64,000 bases of DNA, from positions 5,208,001-5,272,000 of the forward strand of contig OY987243.1 in NCBI GenBank assembly GCA_963920765.1, given 5' to 3'. This DNA comes from Ulota crispa (lineage: Eukaryota > Streptophyta > Bryopsida > Orthotrichales > Orthotrichaceae). Below the pieces are notes generated by a model. The model did no database searches, was not told the DNA's origin, and saw only the letters and a program-made list of their open reading frames with translations. Positions within the stretch are counted from its first letter, which is position 1; every line of letters starts with the position of its first letter. This document shows positions 37,141 through 48,452 of the stretch, piece by piece. The translations under genes were made by a program, and so were the position numbers.

Positions 37141-38300
37141 TTATGCTCAAATTGACATTTTTTGAGGTCAGTGTGAATGGATTATGTTGGGGCATTAGCG
37201 ATGCAGTCGTAGCGTAGTTGTTCTAGCATTTCTATACTAATGTGGGACAACTAATCAACGACTAGAGTACAACTGTTTCTTTTTTTTAATTTCCCTATTT
37301 TTTTATATTTGGTTTAGGTAACTTATTTATGACATTCTAGCTTAGATGTCTTGGGTAGCAATGTTAGGTGCAATAATGCCTTTTTGAGGCTAGTGTGAAT
37401 AAGTTATGTTAGAGCATTGGTGATGCAGTTGCAATGTAGTTGTCCTAGCATTTCTACACTACTATAGGACAACTAACCAACAACTGAAATATAACTGATT
37501 TTTTTAAAAATTCCCTTTATTTTTAAGTTTGGTTTAAGTAACTTATTTCTGACATTTTTAGATGTCTTGGGCACCAATATCAGGTGCAATCAAGCTTTTT
37601 CAAGGTTAGTGTGAATGGATTATGTTAGGGCATTGGTGATGCAATTGCATTGTAGTTGTTCTTGGGTTTTCCTATTCTTGTTTTACTACTTAGAAACAAT
37701 TGCATCACAACTACCATTCATATTGTTTAAACTTTCTTTATTCTTTGCTCCTCCAAAATTTTCATGCCATTCTTTATTGCCATGGGCAACAAGGTCAATT
37801 GCAATTATGTCTTTTGATGTCAATGTGAATGCATTTTTTTAAAGCAATTATATTGCAATTGCATTTTAGTTGTTCATGGACTTTTTTTGCTATTGGCAAT
37901 ACTACTCAAATACAACTAGACTATGAGTGCCATTTTTTTGGGAAAATTATTTTTAATTTTTTGTTCTTGTAAATTTTTACTGACATTTTTTTGCTATTTC
38001 AAATAGCAAATTCTATTGCAATTAAGTTTTTTGATGTTGGTGCAATACGTTTTGTTAAAGTAATTGTATTATAGTTGCATCCTAGTTGTTTTTGGGTTCT
38101 ATTTATTACTATGGTATCACTTAAAAACAATTATATCATGACTGACACTCATATTTTTGGCAATGTTTTTTTTATCTTTTGTCCATGTAAATTTTTCTTA
38201 CCACAGTTTGCTGCTGAATGCACTAATGTCCATTGCAATTATGTTTTGTGTTGTTGATTTGCATCAATGATGAACGATTGAAGTTTGAAAGTGATTGTAG
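37141..38300 (+). repeat. Degenerate tandem array, period about 214-222 bp, five units
   Basis: Unit landmarks 'gtgtgaatgg' or variants fall at 37171, 37393, 37609, 37823 and about 38041. Each is followed by 'ttatgtt', a 'gcattggtgatgcagttgca'-like stretch and 'tagttgt', and later 'gacatttttagatgtcttgg' or variants. Divergence increases toward the right, so the array is old or drifting. It sits in the left part of the CACTA element. Confidence 0.8.
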
Positions 38301-38919
38301 TTTAGTTTTAAGATTTGTTTTAACACTTTTACACTAATTATTGTTATACAACTTATATTCCTATCAATTAACAAAAACATGTCAAGTATAGAAACAATTT
38401 TTAACAAATATTTGCAAATTCATTGCTAATGAATCATTTGTTGAAAAAAATTCAAAAACTTTATTTTCCAAATAGCATACTATTTTTTTGAAGACTTTCT
38501 TACATAATCACAAACCATTCATGTTTTTAACATTTATTATGTCAATCACTTTTTTGTTTTTAAAAATTTCCATTAAAAAAGTACAATAGTTAGACTAATT
38601 TCCATTTTCAACTTTTATATTTTACAAGTATGCGTCTATGTGATGTTATTGATTTAAAACATTGTTTGCAAAGTCAAGCACCGCAAACATCATAGCATAT
38701 TGCCAATAGTAATTGCTTTACAATTGCAATCAATTTCAATACCATTGTTATAATTGTGTTATAATTGTTTTCTATTTGCAAACATAAAGTGACAAACATT
38801 CAATTAATTAAATAATTGCAACACAATTGTAATTAATTGCAATATTAATAACTGCAACTATATTCTAATTACTTTACAATAGTAAATAAGTGGTAATAAA
38901 CATGCAATCAAATAAACAA

Positions 38920-39342
38920 GGGAATTGATATGTACACACCCAAGGTTTGATATATGCACACTTGAGGGGGGGGGTGTAAATTTTGGATATTTATCATCAA
39001 TAAGCTGAATTTGGAAAGTTTGAATTCATATTTCAATTTGGAGACCTTGATCTAGTCTAGATCCACAAAGAAAGATACAACTGAATAGCACCTAGTAGAA
39101 AAGCTTAGTTAGGGGTCAAACCATAATTTTTACACTTGTTTGCAAAAGAAACTAAGCTTTTCTAGTGGGCGTTGTTAATTTACATTCTTCTTTGTGGTTC
39201 TAGGCAAAATCAAGATCTCTAAGTTCAAATTTGAATTCAAACTTTCCAAATTCAATTTGTTGATAACAAGTATCTAAAATTTACCCTCCCCCCTTTCCAA
39301 ATGTGCATATATCAAACCCTAGATATGCACATATCAACTCCC
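38920..39342 (+). mobile_element. Long-hairpin MITE (family gggaattgat), copy 3, nested in the CACTA element
   Basis: It starts gggaattgatatgtacacac and ends with the inverted copy (atatcaactccc). The arms pair across 'ctgaatttggaaagtttgaa' and 'aatttgaattcaaactttcc'. The flanks ataaacaa and ataaacac suggest an 8-bp duplication with one change. Each terminus holds two variant copies of the motif that is expanded into the 24-bp minisatellite in copy 1. Because it lies inside the CACTA element, it inserted later. Confidence 0.8.
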
Positions 39343-42300
39343 ATAAACACTTGCACTATAATTGACAACAACTTAAAAATATGTAAAGCTTTCAATAAAA
39401 GTTATGATTAATACAAAAACCACATAATTTTTTATGTTTACCCTCCTTGTTTTAAAGTAGTTTATTTTGTGAAAATTATCATTACTAGAAACTACCTATT
39501 TCCTTTTATATTAATTAGAAAATTAGTAGAATATCAATATTGATTTTATTTATTTAGATATTAAGTCTAAATTAGTTATAATTATGATCTAAATTTTACA
39601 TAGAGGTTTTTCCATATTAATAAATTTCAATAAGTATATAGTAAATTAAAACATCTTCAATAGCACTATTATTTAATTATGCATATTTATTTGTTCATTT
39701 TATTAGTATGAAGCTTCAAAAATATCAATTTTGTAAATATTAGTGTTAATTAGATTTTTGAACATGAAATTGGTAGTAAAAGAAAATTAGAATATAGTGA
39801 GTTCATTTTAAAAAGTGAAAAAATTACCTTGAAACTTTTCTTAATTCATAAAAATCTGAATTTAATTTAATTATTTTAGAATAGTCAACCAATCAACTTC
39901 TCAAAAGCAATTGCCATTGATTTAAATTAGTTGACATTTTTGTAATTGATAAACTATTGGTTTTGTTTATCAAAATCTATTTTCCAATTTTTCTATATTT
40001 CTAAATTTTCCCAAATTTTTTTTGGAGTTCTAAAGTATTTAAAAATATGTATGTATTTTTAAAATGTAATATTGAAATCAAACAAAAATACTTTACAATT
40101 GATAATAAAGTTCATGTAATTCAAAAAAAAAAATCATGTATTAGTCCAAAATATAAGAGAGTTATGCAGTATTTTAAATTAATCTTTGTTCTTTTGATTT
40201 TTTGGAAAATGACAAAAATTATTAATCTAATGCTTCAATTTAAAAAAGTCCGGTTTAGACATGTAGAAGATATCAAATAACGCCATATTATGTAAATTGG
40301 GAAAAATAGTACATTTCAGGATTTTTGAAGGATTAAGGTGATCACCATAATCTAAGCTCTAGTGTTTTCTTTTGGTACACGTGCCTTCACTTGAGAGGAG
40401 GAACTTGGGAGGAAAAAATCTTAGTGGCTCAACCTAAATTTGATACATTCAAATCTAGTTTAATATAACATTTTGGGTTTAAGGTGGAGTACAAAATGGT
40501 ACCCTTGTTTTTCTCAATTTAACTAATATGGCATTAAATGATGTTATTTAATTAATAACAAAATATGAATTTAAATTCTACTTTATTGACTAAAAGTCTA
40601 ATGCAAATAATGATTATGATCAATGTATTGAAAGACACACAAGTATAAAATTATCACAAATTTAGTTTGCATGTTTTAAATTGCATTTCTAAGCTTAATC
40701 ACCTTAACCTTGTAATGTACTTTAAAACTCACAAAAGGCTAAATTATATTGCAATAGCAATGTGATAAGAAACAATATTACTAAAAATTTAGAATTAAGG
40801 TTTTTGAAAATTGTAAAGAAACGTGTTCCAAAAAACAATAATATTACCAATAGTTTTAGTTATTTTTTGAAGATAGAAGATCAAGAGAACAAAATTTCAC
40901 TTATTTCTTCTAAAATGATTCACTATATTCAAATATTAATTGTTAGAACTTCAAAAATTGCAAACTAGTTTGTGTTTTATGCTTTACAATATGGATTTTA
41001 AAATGTAAGTAGTCCATTTTGAGGTAAAAATGTGTTTTAAGCACATTTGTAATGTTGAATTTGCCAAAAACACATTTTCCTTGGAATTATAAAAGCACAA
41101 CCCTAAAATTGGGTTGTATTTTTAGACTCAATCATTTGAAGAAAAATATGCAATACATGACTATGCCACAACAACTACACAATTGTAATCAAATTATTTT
41201 GCAATCATTTCATAGTTGTTATATAGTCATTCAGTTGTTGTGCAGTTGTGGCCCTAGTCATTTATTGCTTGTTTTCTTCTAGTGAAGGTGGACTCTTTAT
41301 TCAGATTAGGATTGATAGTTTGGAAGGTGGAGATGTGGCTGCCACCCTTGAACCCTAGCACCCAAGGATAAAAAGCCTTGGATGGTTTCTCTCTTCCATT
41401 CATTCTTCTAACTTGTAGGGCAAAGCTATGCCAAGCTTTTTTGGGAATGAATGTCCTTTCACTTTTGTATTACCTTGTTTCATTTGCTTGTTGTAAGTTT
41501 GATTTTTATCTTTATTTTTTGAAACTTTTTGGAGTTAATTGTTGTGCTAGTAGCTTTGCAATGACACCAAGCATGCTAGATTTTGAGTTTTTAGGAGTTT
41601 TTGGTCAAATTTCTAGTACAAGGATGTCTACCATAATGGCATTTTTCAGCTCAACTTCAAAAATCCACATCATGGTGAGATTTAACTCAATTTTTTTGCA
41701 AATTTGTATTCTAGATATGTGGTAGAGCCTAGTTTTTGAAAAAAATTGAACCCTCATGTTGAGTTTTTAGTGAAATATTGATTGACTCTTGAATGGATAG
41801 TGGTTTTCAGCTCTATGGGTGCAATTTGGTATTTTTCAGAAAATCATATCTCAAGATGCATATAGAATCTTGTGATGTGGCTTATATGGTTGCTAATCCT
41901 AGTTAGTCTAAATTTCAGAATTGGTTTTTTGCAACTTTTAGGTTCATTTTGAAGTTTTTACAAGAGTTTAGAGAAAATAGGGTTTGTATGCTTATATCAT
42001 ACTATTAGCAAGAGTTTGCAATTTATAGAAGCACAATATGCAATCAGAGTGCAACTACAATAGATTGTGGGATTTAGATCAATTTCTTTATCAATTGGTT
42101 TGCAATTGAATTTCAATGTAATGACTACTAACTTTTGCAAATAATCTGTGACCTTGTCAAAATTGGTTGACAACTATATTACAGCTGGTTATCAACTATG
42201 CTACAACTATAGCATAATTGTGTTGTAGTGATGTTGCATCCCTTTACAACTGCATTTAAATTTTGTTGTTGGATTTTTTCATGTGAAACTATTGGATTAC

Positions 42301-42469
42301 AATTGAATAACAACTGAATCTTGTTGACATTGTTTTGTTTATCGTTATATGGTAGTTGTAAGCATGATTGTAATTACTCAATGTACATTTTCCTACAAAA
42401 AGAAATTACTATAAAACAACTAAAGCAAGTAGAGAGCAACTATAGAGTAACTGTTAAAATAGTCACATA

Positions 42470-42790
42470 TCAATATTTACAAAATTAGTGTAAATAACCA
42501 CAGTATAACTACACCACAATTACACTACAATTGCATTACAACCATGCTACAATTACATAACAACTACACTACAACTATATAATAATTACATTACAACTAT
42601 ATAATAATTACATTACAACTATATATCAACTATGTTACAATTGCATTACAATTACACTACAACTATAGTACAATTCAACATCATCTACAAATGAACCAAA
42701 CTACAACTAGACTACAACCACACAATAATTTATTACAACTACACAACAACTCCATAACAACTGCACTACAACTATCTTACAACTATGCCC
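42470..42790 (+). repeat. Right subterminal repeat region of the CACTA element (acaacta motif)
   Basis: About twenty copies of an 8-12 bp motif (ttacaactac, acaactatat and variants) follow one another. It is complementary to the 'tagttgt' motif frequent near the left end. Such repeats are where CACTA transposase proteins bind in well-studied elements; for this element that is inference. Confidence 0.7.
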
Positions 42791-43212
42791 GACATGTGTC
42801 ATATATATATATTTATAATACAGGTATATAAAATAATAAAAATTTGGCCTTAACAAATGAAAATTTGACATATGTCATAGGTGGATCCCTTTGACAAACA
42901 TATGTTAGAGAAAATTTAATGCAACATTGATAATAGTGCAAAAGACTTCTTGCCCCAAAGGAAAACAAAAAGGCAAGGGGTTGAGGCAATGAAAGTTTCA
43001 AACGGTAAAGGATGATCTTTGTGCGGATGAAAAAGTTGGAACCGTAAAAATTTGACTGCTTACATATAAGTCACAAAAAACTAAGAATTGATTCAAGGAC
43101 ATATGTGTCAGTGTCACGATTGGCTATAGTTGTTAGAAAGTCATGCCACGTCCCAAACGATTGTGTTGTAGTCGTGAAGTGGCAGTTGTTTATCCTTCAT
43201 ATTCTACTAGTG

Positions 43213-43994
43213 TTATTTTATTTTTATTTTTTCCAGATTGATCGATGAACTTTGTTGGAAATGTTTTTAATGTAAACCTCATTTGCACTTTCAATGTTGC
43301 AAGAGTTAAATAGCTTGCAAAGATGTTTAAATGTGACGTCTAGTTAAATAATTTCTCTCACAAGGAGTTGTCTTAATTGGCACAATTTAGCCATGTGAGG
43401 ATATTTTTCTATTAATATAGTTGTGATAGAAGAATATTTTGTCCAAAATTGGTTAATTTGCCACATGATTTTTTCATTTTTTTTGGGGTTTTTTTTTATG
43501 AACTCTCAAAATCTATTATAAAATGAAACAAAAGTAGAAATACCAATGTAACAATCAAACTCAATTGTACATGTGCTATTTGTAGTCTTTCAAAAAACTT
43601 GGATTTTAGTAGCTTTTGCAACTTTGCATTCAAAAGTAACAAAAATGTTCTAATTTTAAAATAATAGTTTATAAACTCAAAAATTGTATTATAATTCAAC
43701 CAATGCTCTCTTCTAATGATGCCTTTCTTGTAATTTTACAACTATCATAGTAACCAAAGTTACTTGAGGCTAGGCTATCTAAGATTTCAAATCTTCAATC
43801 CTTGGCTATTGGATTCTACAAGTTTTGATGGGCTAAAAGCCCAATTGTTTTGAAGTCCAATTTACAATTTTCTATTTTGGTCACTTCAATGTTCAATCCT
43901 ATATGCTAAGTGTTGGCTCTATAACTCTTTTGTAACAACATGCTCTTAAAAGCATTTTCGGCTTGGATTTTAGCAAAGCTACAATCACACACAA
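43213..43994. other. Spacer between CACTA element and right inverted-repeat arm
   Basis: AT-rich, no supported gene or repeat. Confidence 0.5.
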
Positions 43995-45406
43995 GCAGCA
44001 ACCATTAGACTTGTGTCTTGGATGGCTAATGGTCTTCTTGGGCTTAGAAGCAATAATAGGGATGCGCCATGTAATTGTAATGTTCAGGGTTGTACACGTA
44101 CAAAACATGGTTTGGAATAGCTTCTTGGTGATGTTAATTATGAAAGATTTTTTGGTGTTTTTGCACTTGCGCATTTAAGCTGCGGTCTATTTTTCTTATT
44201 TTTCTTGTTCAATCTCGCAGTCTTGGTTTCTCATTTGCTCTTGCACTTGCACCAATCACCATCCTCTCTTGTTAGAATTTGCTCTATCATACCTTGCCGA
44301 ATTGCGCTCTGTTTATTTGTTGTGGCATTTGCGTTGTTTTGTTTGTCTTGTGATTATTGATCGTTGCAAGTTTGCAAATTTTGTTTTGTAAGGAGTGTCC
44401 AATGAATGTTGGAAGTGGAGTGACCCATGGTGAATGGAAAACCAGTAAATCTAGTTTTAGCTATCCTGGTGGGAGTAGGTATTTTGGGTGCTACCATCTT
44501 AGGTTTTAGGCATATAAAGCAAGCTTGGGTGGATCACCTAGCGCATTTTTAAATTAACGTGTGACATAATATCACAAGGGTTTTATTCATTTGAGATAAA
44601 AATTATAACAAATTTATAAATAAATAAAATAACATTCAAAGTACTAAATCCAATACAAATAATATAGGCACACTACAAATCTAAGACATTAAATTTTTTT
44701 ACAACTTATGTAGAGGCACAAGATTTGGCGTTATTCTATGCATAAGACTGTATCTAATATGGATTTGTACAAACAACTAGGTATGCAAAGGGCCATGTTG
44801 TATTAAATGAAAAGTCAAAGCAAAGGTGACTTAACAAAAATAATAAGAAATGAAAAAAACTCAAAATTCAAAGCTAACCAAAGTATTATAGCCTATATCA
44901 TAGCAAAAAATATGCTATAAAAATCAAATATAAAGTTAAGCTTAAAAGAATTGTTTAACCAAATAAATGGGGAGTGGAATAAATATCAAAATTTTGTATA
45001 AATTAAATTGCCCTAACAAAGGTCTGAACTAAAATGATAGGAAGAAAATGCAAAATCTAATATCAACTACGATGTTTTAACAAAAAAAACGGTGTAAAAA
45101 AATAATTTTCCTGCAATATTAAACTCCAACCACCATGTATTCACATGTCTTTTTTGTACCTCATATCCAAAATCTTCAGTTGTCACTTTGCTTGACAATT
45201 CATTTTTCTCCTTATAAAGAAAATAGTGTGGAAAAAAATGGAATCCCCTATGTTGTATAAGTAATTATAGAGTGTCATAATATAGGTCATTTTACTAAAT
45301 TATATAATTACAAAGGCCTTTTTATTTTTGCATGTGAGGTAAATAGCCCCCTAAAAATATTCTATTGCCGCACAGGGGTACCCAACATACAAAGAGTGAT
45401 CCACCC
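43995..45406 (-). repeat. Right arm of the 1,412-bp near-identical inverted repeat
   Basis: This is the reverse complement of 30534-31945, of the same length. The outer border is at gtgatccaccc (45396-45406), the same 11 bp that begins the left arm. The inner border is at gcagc (43995-43999). Flanking DNA beyond both borders is unrelated to the left arm's flanks, except for the diverged copy that starts just outside. Confidence 0.9.
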
Positions 45407-46000
45407 GAGAAAGCAAGACTTTTACTAAACCCTTATTCAGGGAACAAGAGAGGGCCTAAAAGAATTTAGAATATGAATTTTAAGAGATATTGATCATTTG
45501 GATTTGCAATTACCTTTCAGCATTAGAAAGATTGTCAATGTAAATAGAGAAAAGAAAAAGAAAGGAGAATGAGGAACTAGGCATATCTACCAAAACCTGT
45601 TAGAGTTATCAGTATCATTAATTGCAAAGAATGTGTTTTTTTAGTGGTATTTTTGATTTCACATCTATTTATTCAAAGCAATATGTGCTGAAATCATTTT
45701 TTCTCATTTCTATTTGCTCTTGCAATTAGGGGATGGTTTAGAACAATTTGGCAAGGAAGGTCTGAGAAGGGATTCCAAGCCTATACAAGATACTCTGACA
45801 ACTTGAACTCTCCTTGATTTAGAGGAGCAATTGCAGCAACCATTAGACTTGGGTCTTCTTGGGCTTTGAGGCAATAACATGGATGCACCATGTAATTGTA
45901 ATGCTCAGGGTTGTGCACGTACAAAACATGGTTTGGACAAGCTTCTTGATGATGTTAATTTTGAAAGATCTTTGGTACATCTTTCTACTCCAACTTTTTC
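45407..46000 (-). repeat. Diverged copy of the 31766-32330 repeat
   Basis: The reverse complement aligns with 31766-32330, including 'gaagcttgtccaaaccatgt', 'ttgctcctctaaatcaagga' and 'atttcagcacatattgcttt'. It is clearly older than the 1,412-bp arm next to it, so the arm appears to abut or interrupt an older member of the same family. Confidence 0.7.
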
Positions 46001-46062
46001 CACTCCATTCCTACCTTTTTTTCTTCTATAAATTCCACTTGAACCTCAATCATTTAGCTTTA

Positions 46063-46373
46063 GGGAGAGTTTGATAGATACCCCTAGAGTTTGCCGTATT
46101 TGTACAAACGTCCTTGGTTTTTCAGATTTTGCACAAATACCCTAGGACCACATTTTTTAATCATTTGTTTGTTGTGCAAGCCCCTTCCTTCTCCCTATGT
46201 GCACATGCTGTTCTAGGAAAGAAACATTGTGTGTACAAAGGGAGAAGAAAATAACATGCACAACAAAACAAACCTCTAATAACTATGGTCCAAGGGTATT
46301 TGGGTCAATTTCTAAAAAATCAAGGCCATTTCTACAAATATGCAAACTTTAGGGGTATCCATTAAACTTTCCC
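46063..46373 (+). mobile_element. PIF/Harbinger-like MITE with TTA target-site duplication
   Basis: The 311-bp element has inverted ends gggagagtttgatagatacc and ggtatccattaaactttccc, continuing inward through 'cctagagtttgc' and 'gcaaactttagg'. TTA flanks both sides (46060-46062 and 46374-46376). A related one-ended copy ('catggatacccctgaagttt') lies in the first intron of the Sec14 gene near 48838. Confidence 0.75.
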
Positions 46374-46376
46374 TTA

Positions 46377-47620
46377 CATGGAATATTGCATTCAGGTTGC
46401 CTTGACAATGAAGTTGCCTTACCCTGAAAATTACCTCATGACCGATCACTTAACCCCTAAAATTCTTTTGTGTTTAGAGGCCCAAAACCGCTTCAAAATA
46501 CTAGTCCCCAAACCAAGGTTAAAATCTTCATTGAAACTTACTTCTTAACAAATCCAACCATAGGATCCTTTGGTTGACTTGCACAAGTACATTGTCCCAA
46601 AATTTCAAAATGAACGTCCCCACCAATTGCAAGATCAATGTGCCTAAATTTCAAAATGTAGGCTTTTCTAGTCCTTCCAGAAGGTGAAGTTTAGTTTTTC
46701 AAACTTTTTAGAGAAAAGCACGTATGTTGTATTTCTTGTGCAATTTTTGCAATAGGTTGGAAAATGGATTGAAAGCATATATACAAAAAATTGACCAAAA
46801 AAATTTGGATTCATTTTTACAAAAATCGTAAAGTGAAAGGTATTGATGAATGAAAGATATAACTAATATGCTAATAAGTTTTGGAAGAATTTGAAAATTG
46901 TTAATCCCAATGGTGGGAATGCTTTAACAGACAATTAATAACTTTAATTTTCATTTTCATTTGAAAATTTTCAAAATTGAGAGTAAAAGATAACTTTATA
47001 TGTTTTTTCTACCCTCTTCTTACCTTCATTGCTTGCAAAATAAAATTCCTTTTAACTCTTATCTCATTATTTGGAATCGAGTGATTCAACTATTTTTGAG
47101 TAGGTGTCAATCTATACAATTCTATAACAAATAAAAATAAAACTTTAGAATATATTTTTTGTTGCCCGATTTGACATTGAAATTGAAAAAACCTTATAAC
47201 TTTTGCATTAGTTATTGGAATGACACAAAATAAAGCTTCACACGTAGATTATGATGAGTAGCATCCATCCTAAAAGTTTCATGAAAAAATTCCAAATTAT
47301 GAAATCAATATAGCCTGCCCAAGTTCTCATAAAGCCCAAAGTGGGCTCCTTAAGCCTTTAGGGGTTAATCACTTGGATGTGCATGCAACTCTCTAAAAAA
47401 TTGAGTTTCACATGATTTACTACTTGGAAGTAGCCAATTTCTTGTTCCGGATCTTTGTTGTTGATGCTAGGCCTTTCAAAAAAATTTATTACAGAAATTC
47501 TTGATGAAGACTATTGTAGCAGCAATAAGTATTTAAATAAATAAATATTTAAATAGTGTAAAATGTCGAGAAAGTATGTGGGGCAACCTAAACGCAATAC
47601 TGTATTCAGTGTAGCTTTAC
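46377..47620 (+). repeat. Dispersed repeat interrupted by a 915-bp insertion
   Basis: The outer parts match 6474-6780. It begins gaatattgcattcaggttgc and ends ggggcaacctaaacgcaata. The copy at 6474 lacks the central 915 bp, so the two form an occupied-site and empty-site pair. Confidence 0.65.
46452..47366 (+). mobile_element. 915-bp inserted element with aacccctaaa ends
   Basis: The termini aacccctaaa and tttaggggtt are perfect 10-bp inverted repeats. The flanks gatcactt (46444-46451) and aatcactt (47367-47374) give a 7-of-8 duplication. The ends match those of the elements at 6867 and 34233, but I did not see clear interior similarity, so it may be another member or subfamily. No coding capacity was recognised. 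Confidence 0.7.
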
Positions 47621-48452
47621 TACCTCGTATTTCCCTATAAAAATTGCAAAAGAAAAGGCCATCAACCAATGGTCTCTCAGATCCGCTTCGCTCCCTTGAT
47701 TGCCGATTAGTCTGTCGTTGTGGTCACGTCACGCTTCCTGCGCTCCCGACCAAACCCACCGCGACACCGACGCTCTCATAAGCTTACCGAATTGCCACTT
47801 CAATGGAATCAAGGCTTTCCAGAGCGTGTGTCTGACAATTTTACTGACGTTCAGGATATCGTTGTCAGATCCACCTCGTGCTTCTGTCAACGTCAGCAGC
47901 TCCCCAGCTGCACCCCACCCCATCAAAATTGCTAATGCACATGCCAATTCTGCCCACTTTGCCCACTTTTGCCCACTTTGATCACTTTGCTCGCGATTTC
48001 TGGCGCAGAGTTGAGCTCGGGGTGGGCAATCAATCCTGCTGCAAAACCTCGCAAGACCATTTGTAGCAGCCAGCCGAGTTTTAGGAGCGAAAAGATTTTT
48101 TTGGGTCCGAATCTGGGATCGTCTGGGATCTGTTGTTGTGACTCGGCGGCGACGCGACACTTGGAAATAATCCCAGCTCGTGGGGGATCATCGTATTGCG
48201 TAGCTCTCACTGCAGGTTCGTCTGCCCTGTTTCTGGTCGTGTGAATTTGCGTTTGCAAGTGCTTGCTTGTGCGTCACTGCTTCTTGAGCGTGTTTTTACC
48301 CTCAGCTTTGGTGCATTTCGGGAGGAGCGTCGTCCTCGTGGTGGGATTTTTGGGGAGGGATTTGTTGAATTCTTGTGGGGTTGAACTCGGGTTTGGTTGA
48401 TATAGCTCTGCGTTAGTAAGTGACTTTGAATTTACGGCGGGATTTACGAGCA
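47621..48452. other. Upstream and 5' leader region of the Sec14-like gene
   Basis: GC content rises sharply near 47680 and stays high to the start codon, as expected of a promoter and leader. Frames here are open on both strands because of the GC content and match no known protein. A leader intron ending near 'ctcactgcag' (about 48214) is possible. Confidence 0.45.

Larger units (their letters stand above)
36494..43212 (+). mobile_element. Non-autonomous CACTA (En/Spm-type) transposon, about 6.7 kb
   Basis: The left end reads CACTAGTAGGAAATG and the right end, reverse-complemented, CACTAGTAGAATATG. These are the classic CACTA termini. Inverted similarity continues inward: 'ataaacgactgcc' on the left and 'ataaacaactgcc' on the right, then 'acgact' in both. 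Flanking trinucleotides are tca and tta, a likely 3-bp duplication with one change. CACTA elements carry dense subterminal repeats, and this one does: 'tagttgt' motifs with a tandem array of about 220-bp units on the left side, and 'acaacta' motifs near the right end. No transposase-like frame was found, so it would need a transposase in trans. A hairpin MITE is nested inside at 38920. Confidence 0.75.

Noticed and set aside
41378..41725. 115-aa frame inside the CACTA element, considered as a transposase piece
   Set aside because: Rich in Phe, Leu and Cys with no acidic catalytic motif or zinc-binding pattern; looks like translated non-coding DNA.
30534..45406. Reading the 1.4-kb arms as LTRs of a retrotransposon
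   Set aside because: The arms are inverted rather than direct, lack TG...CA ends, and no gag or pol frame lies between them.
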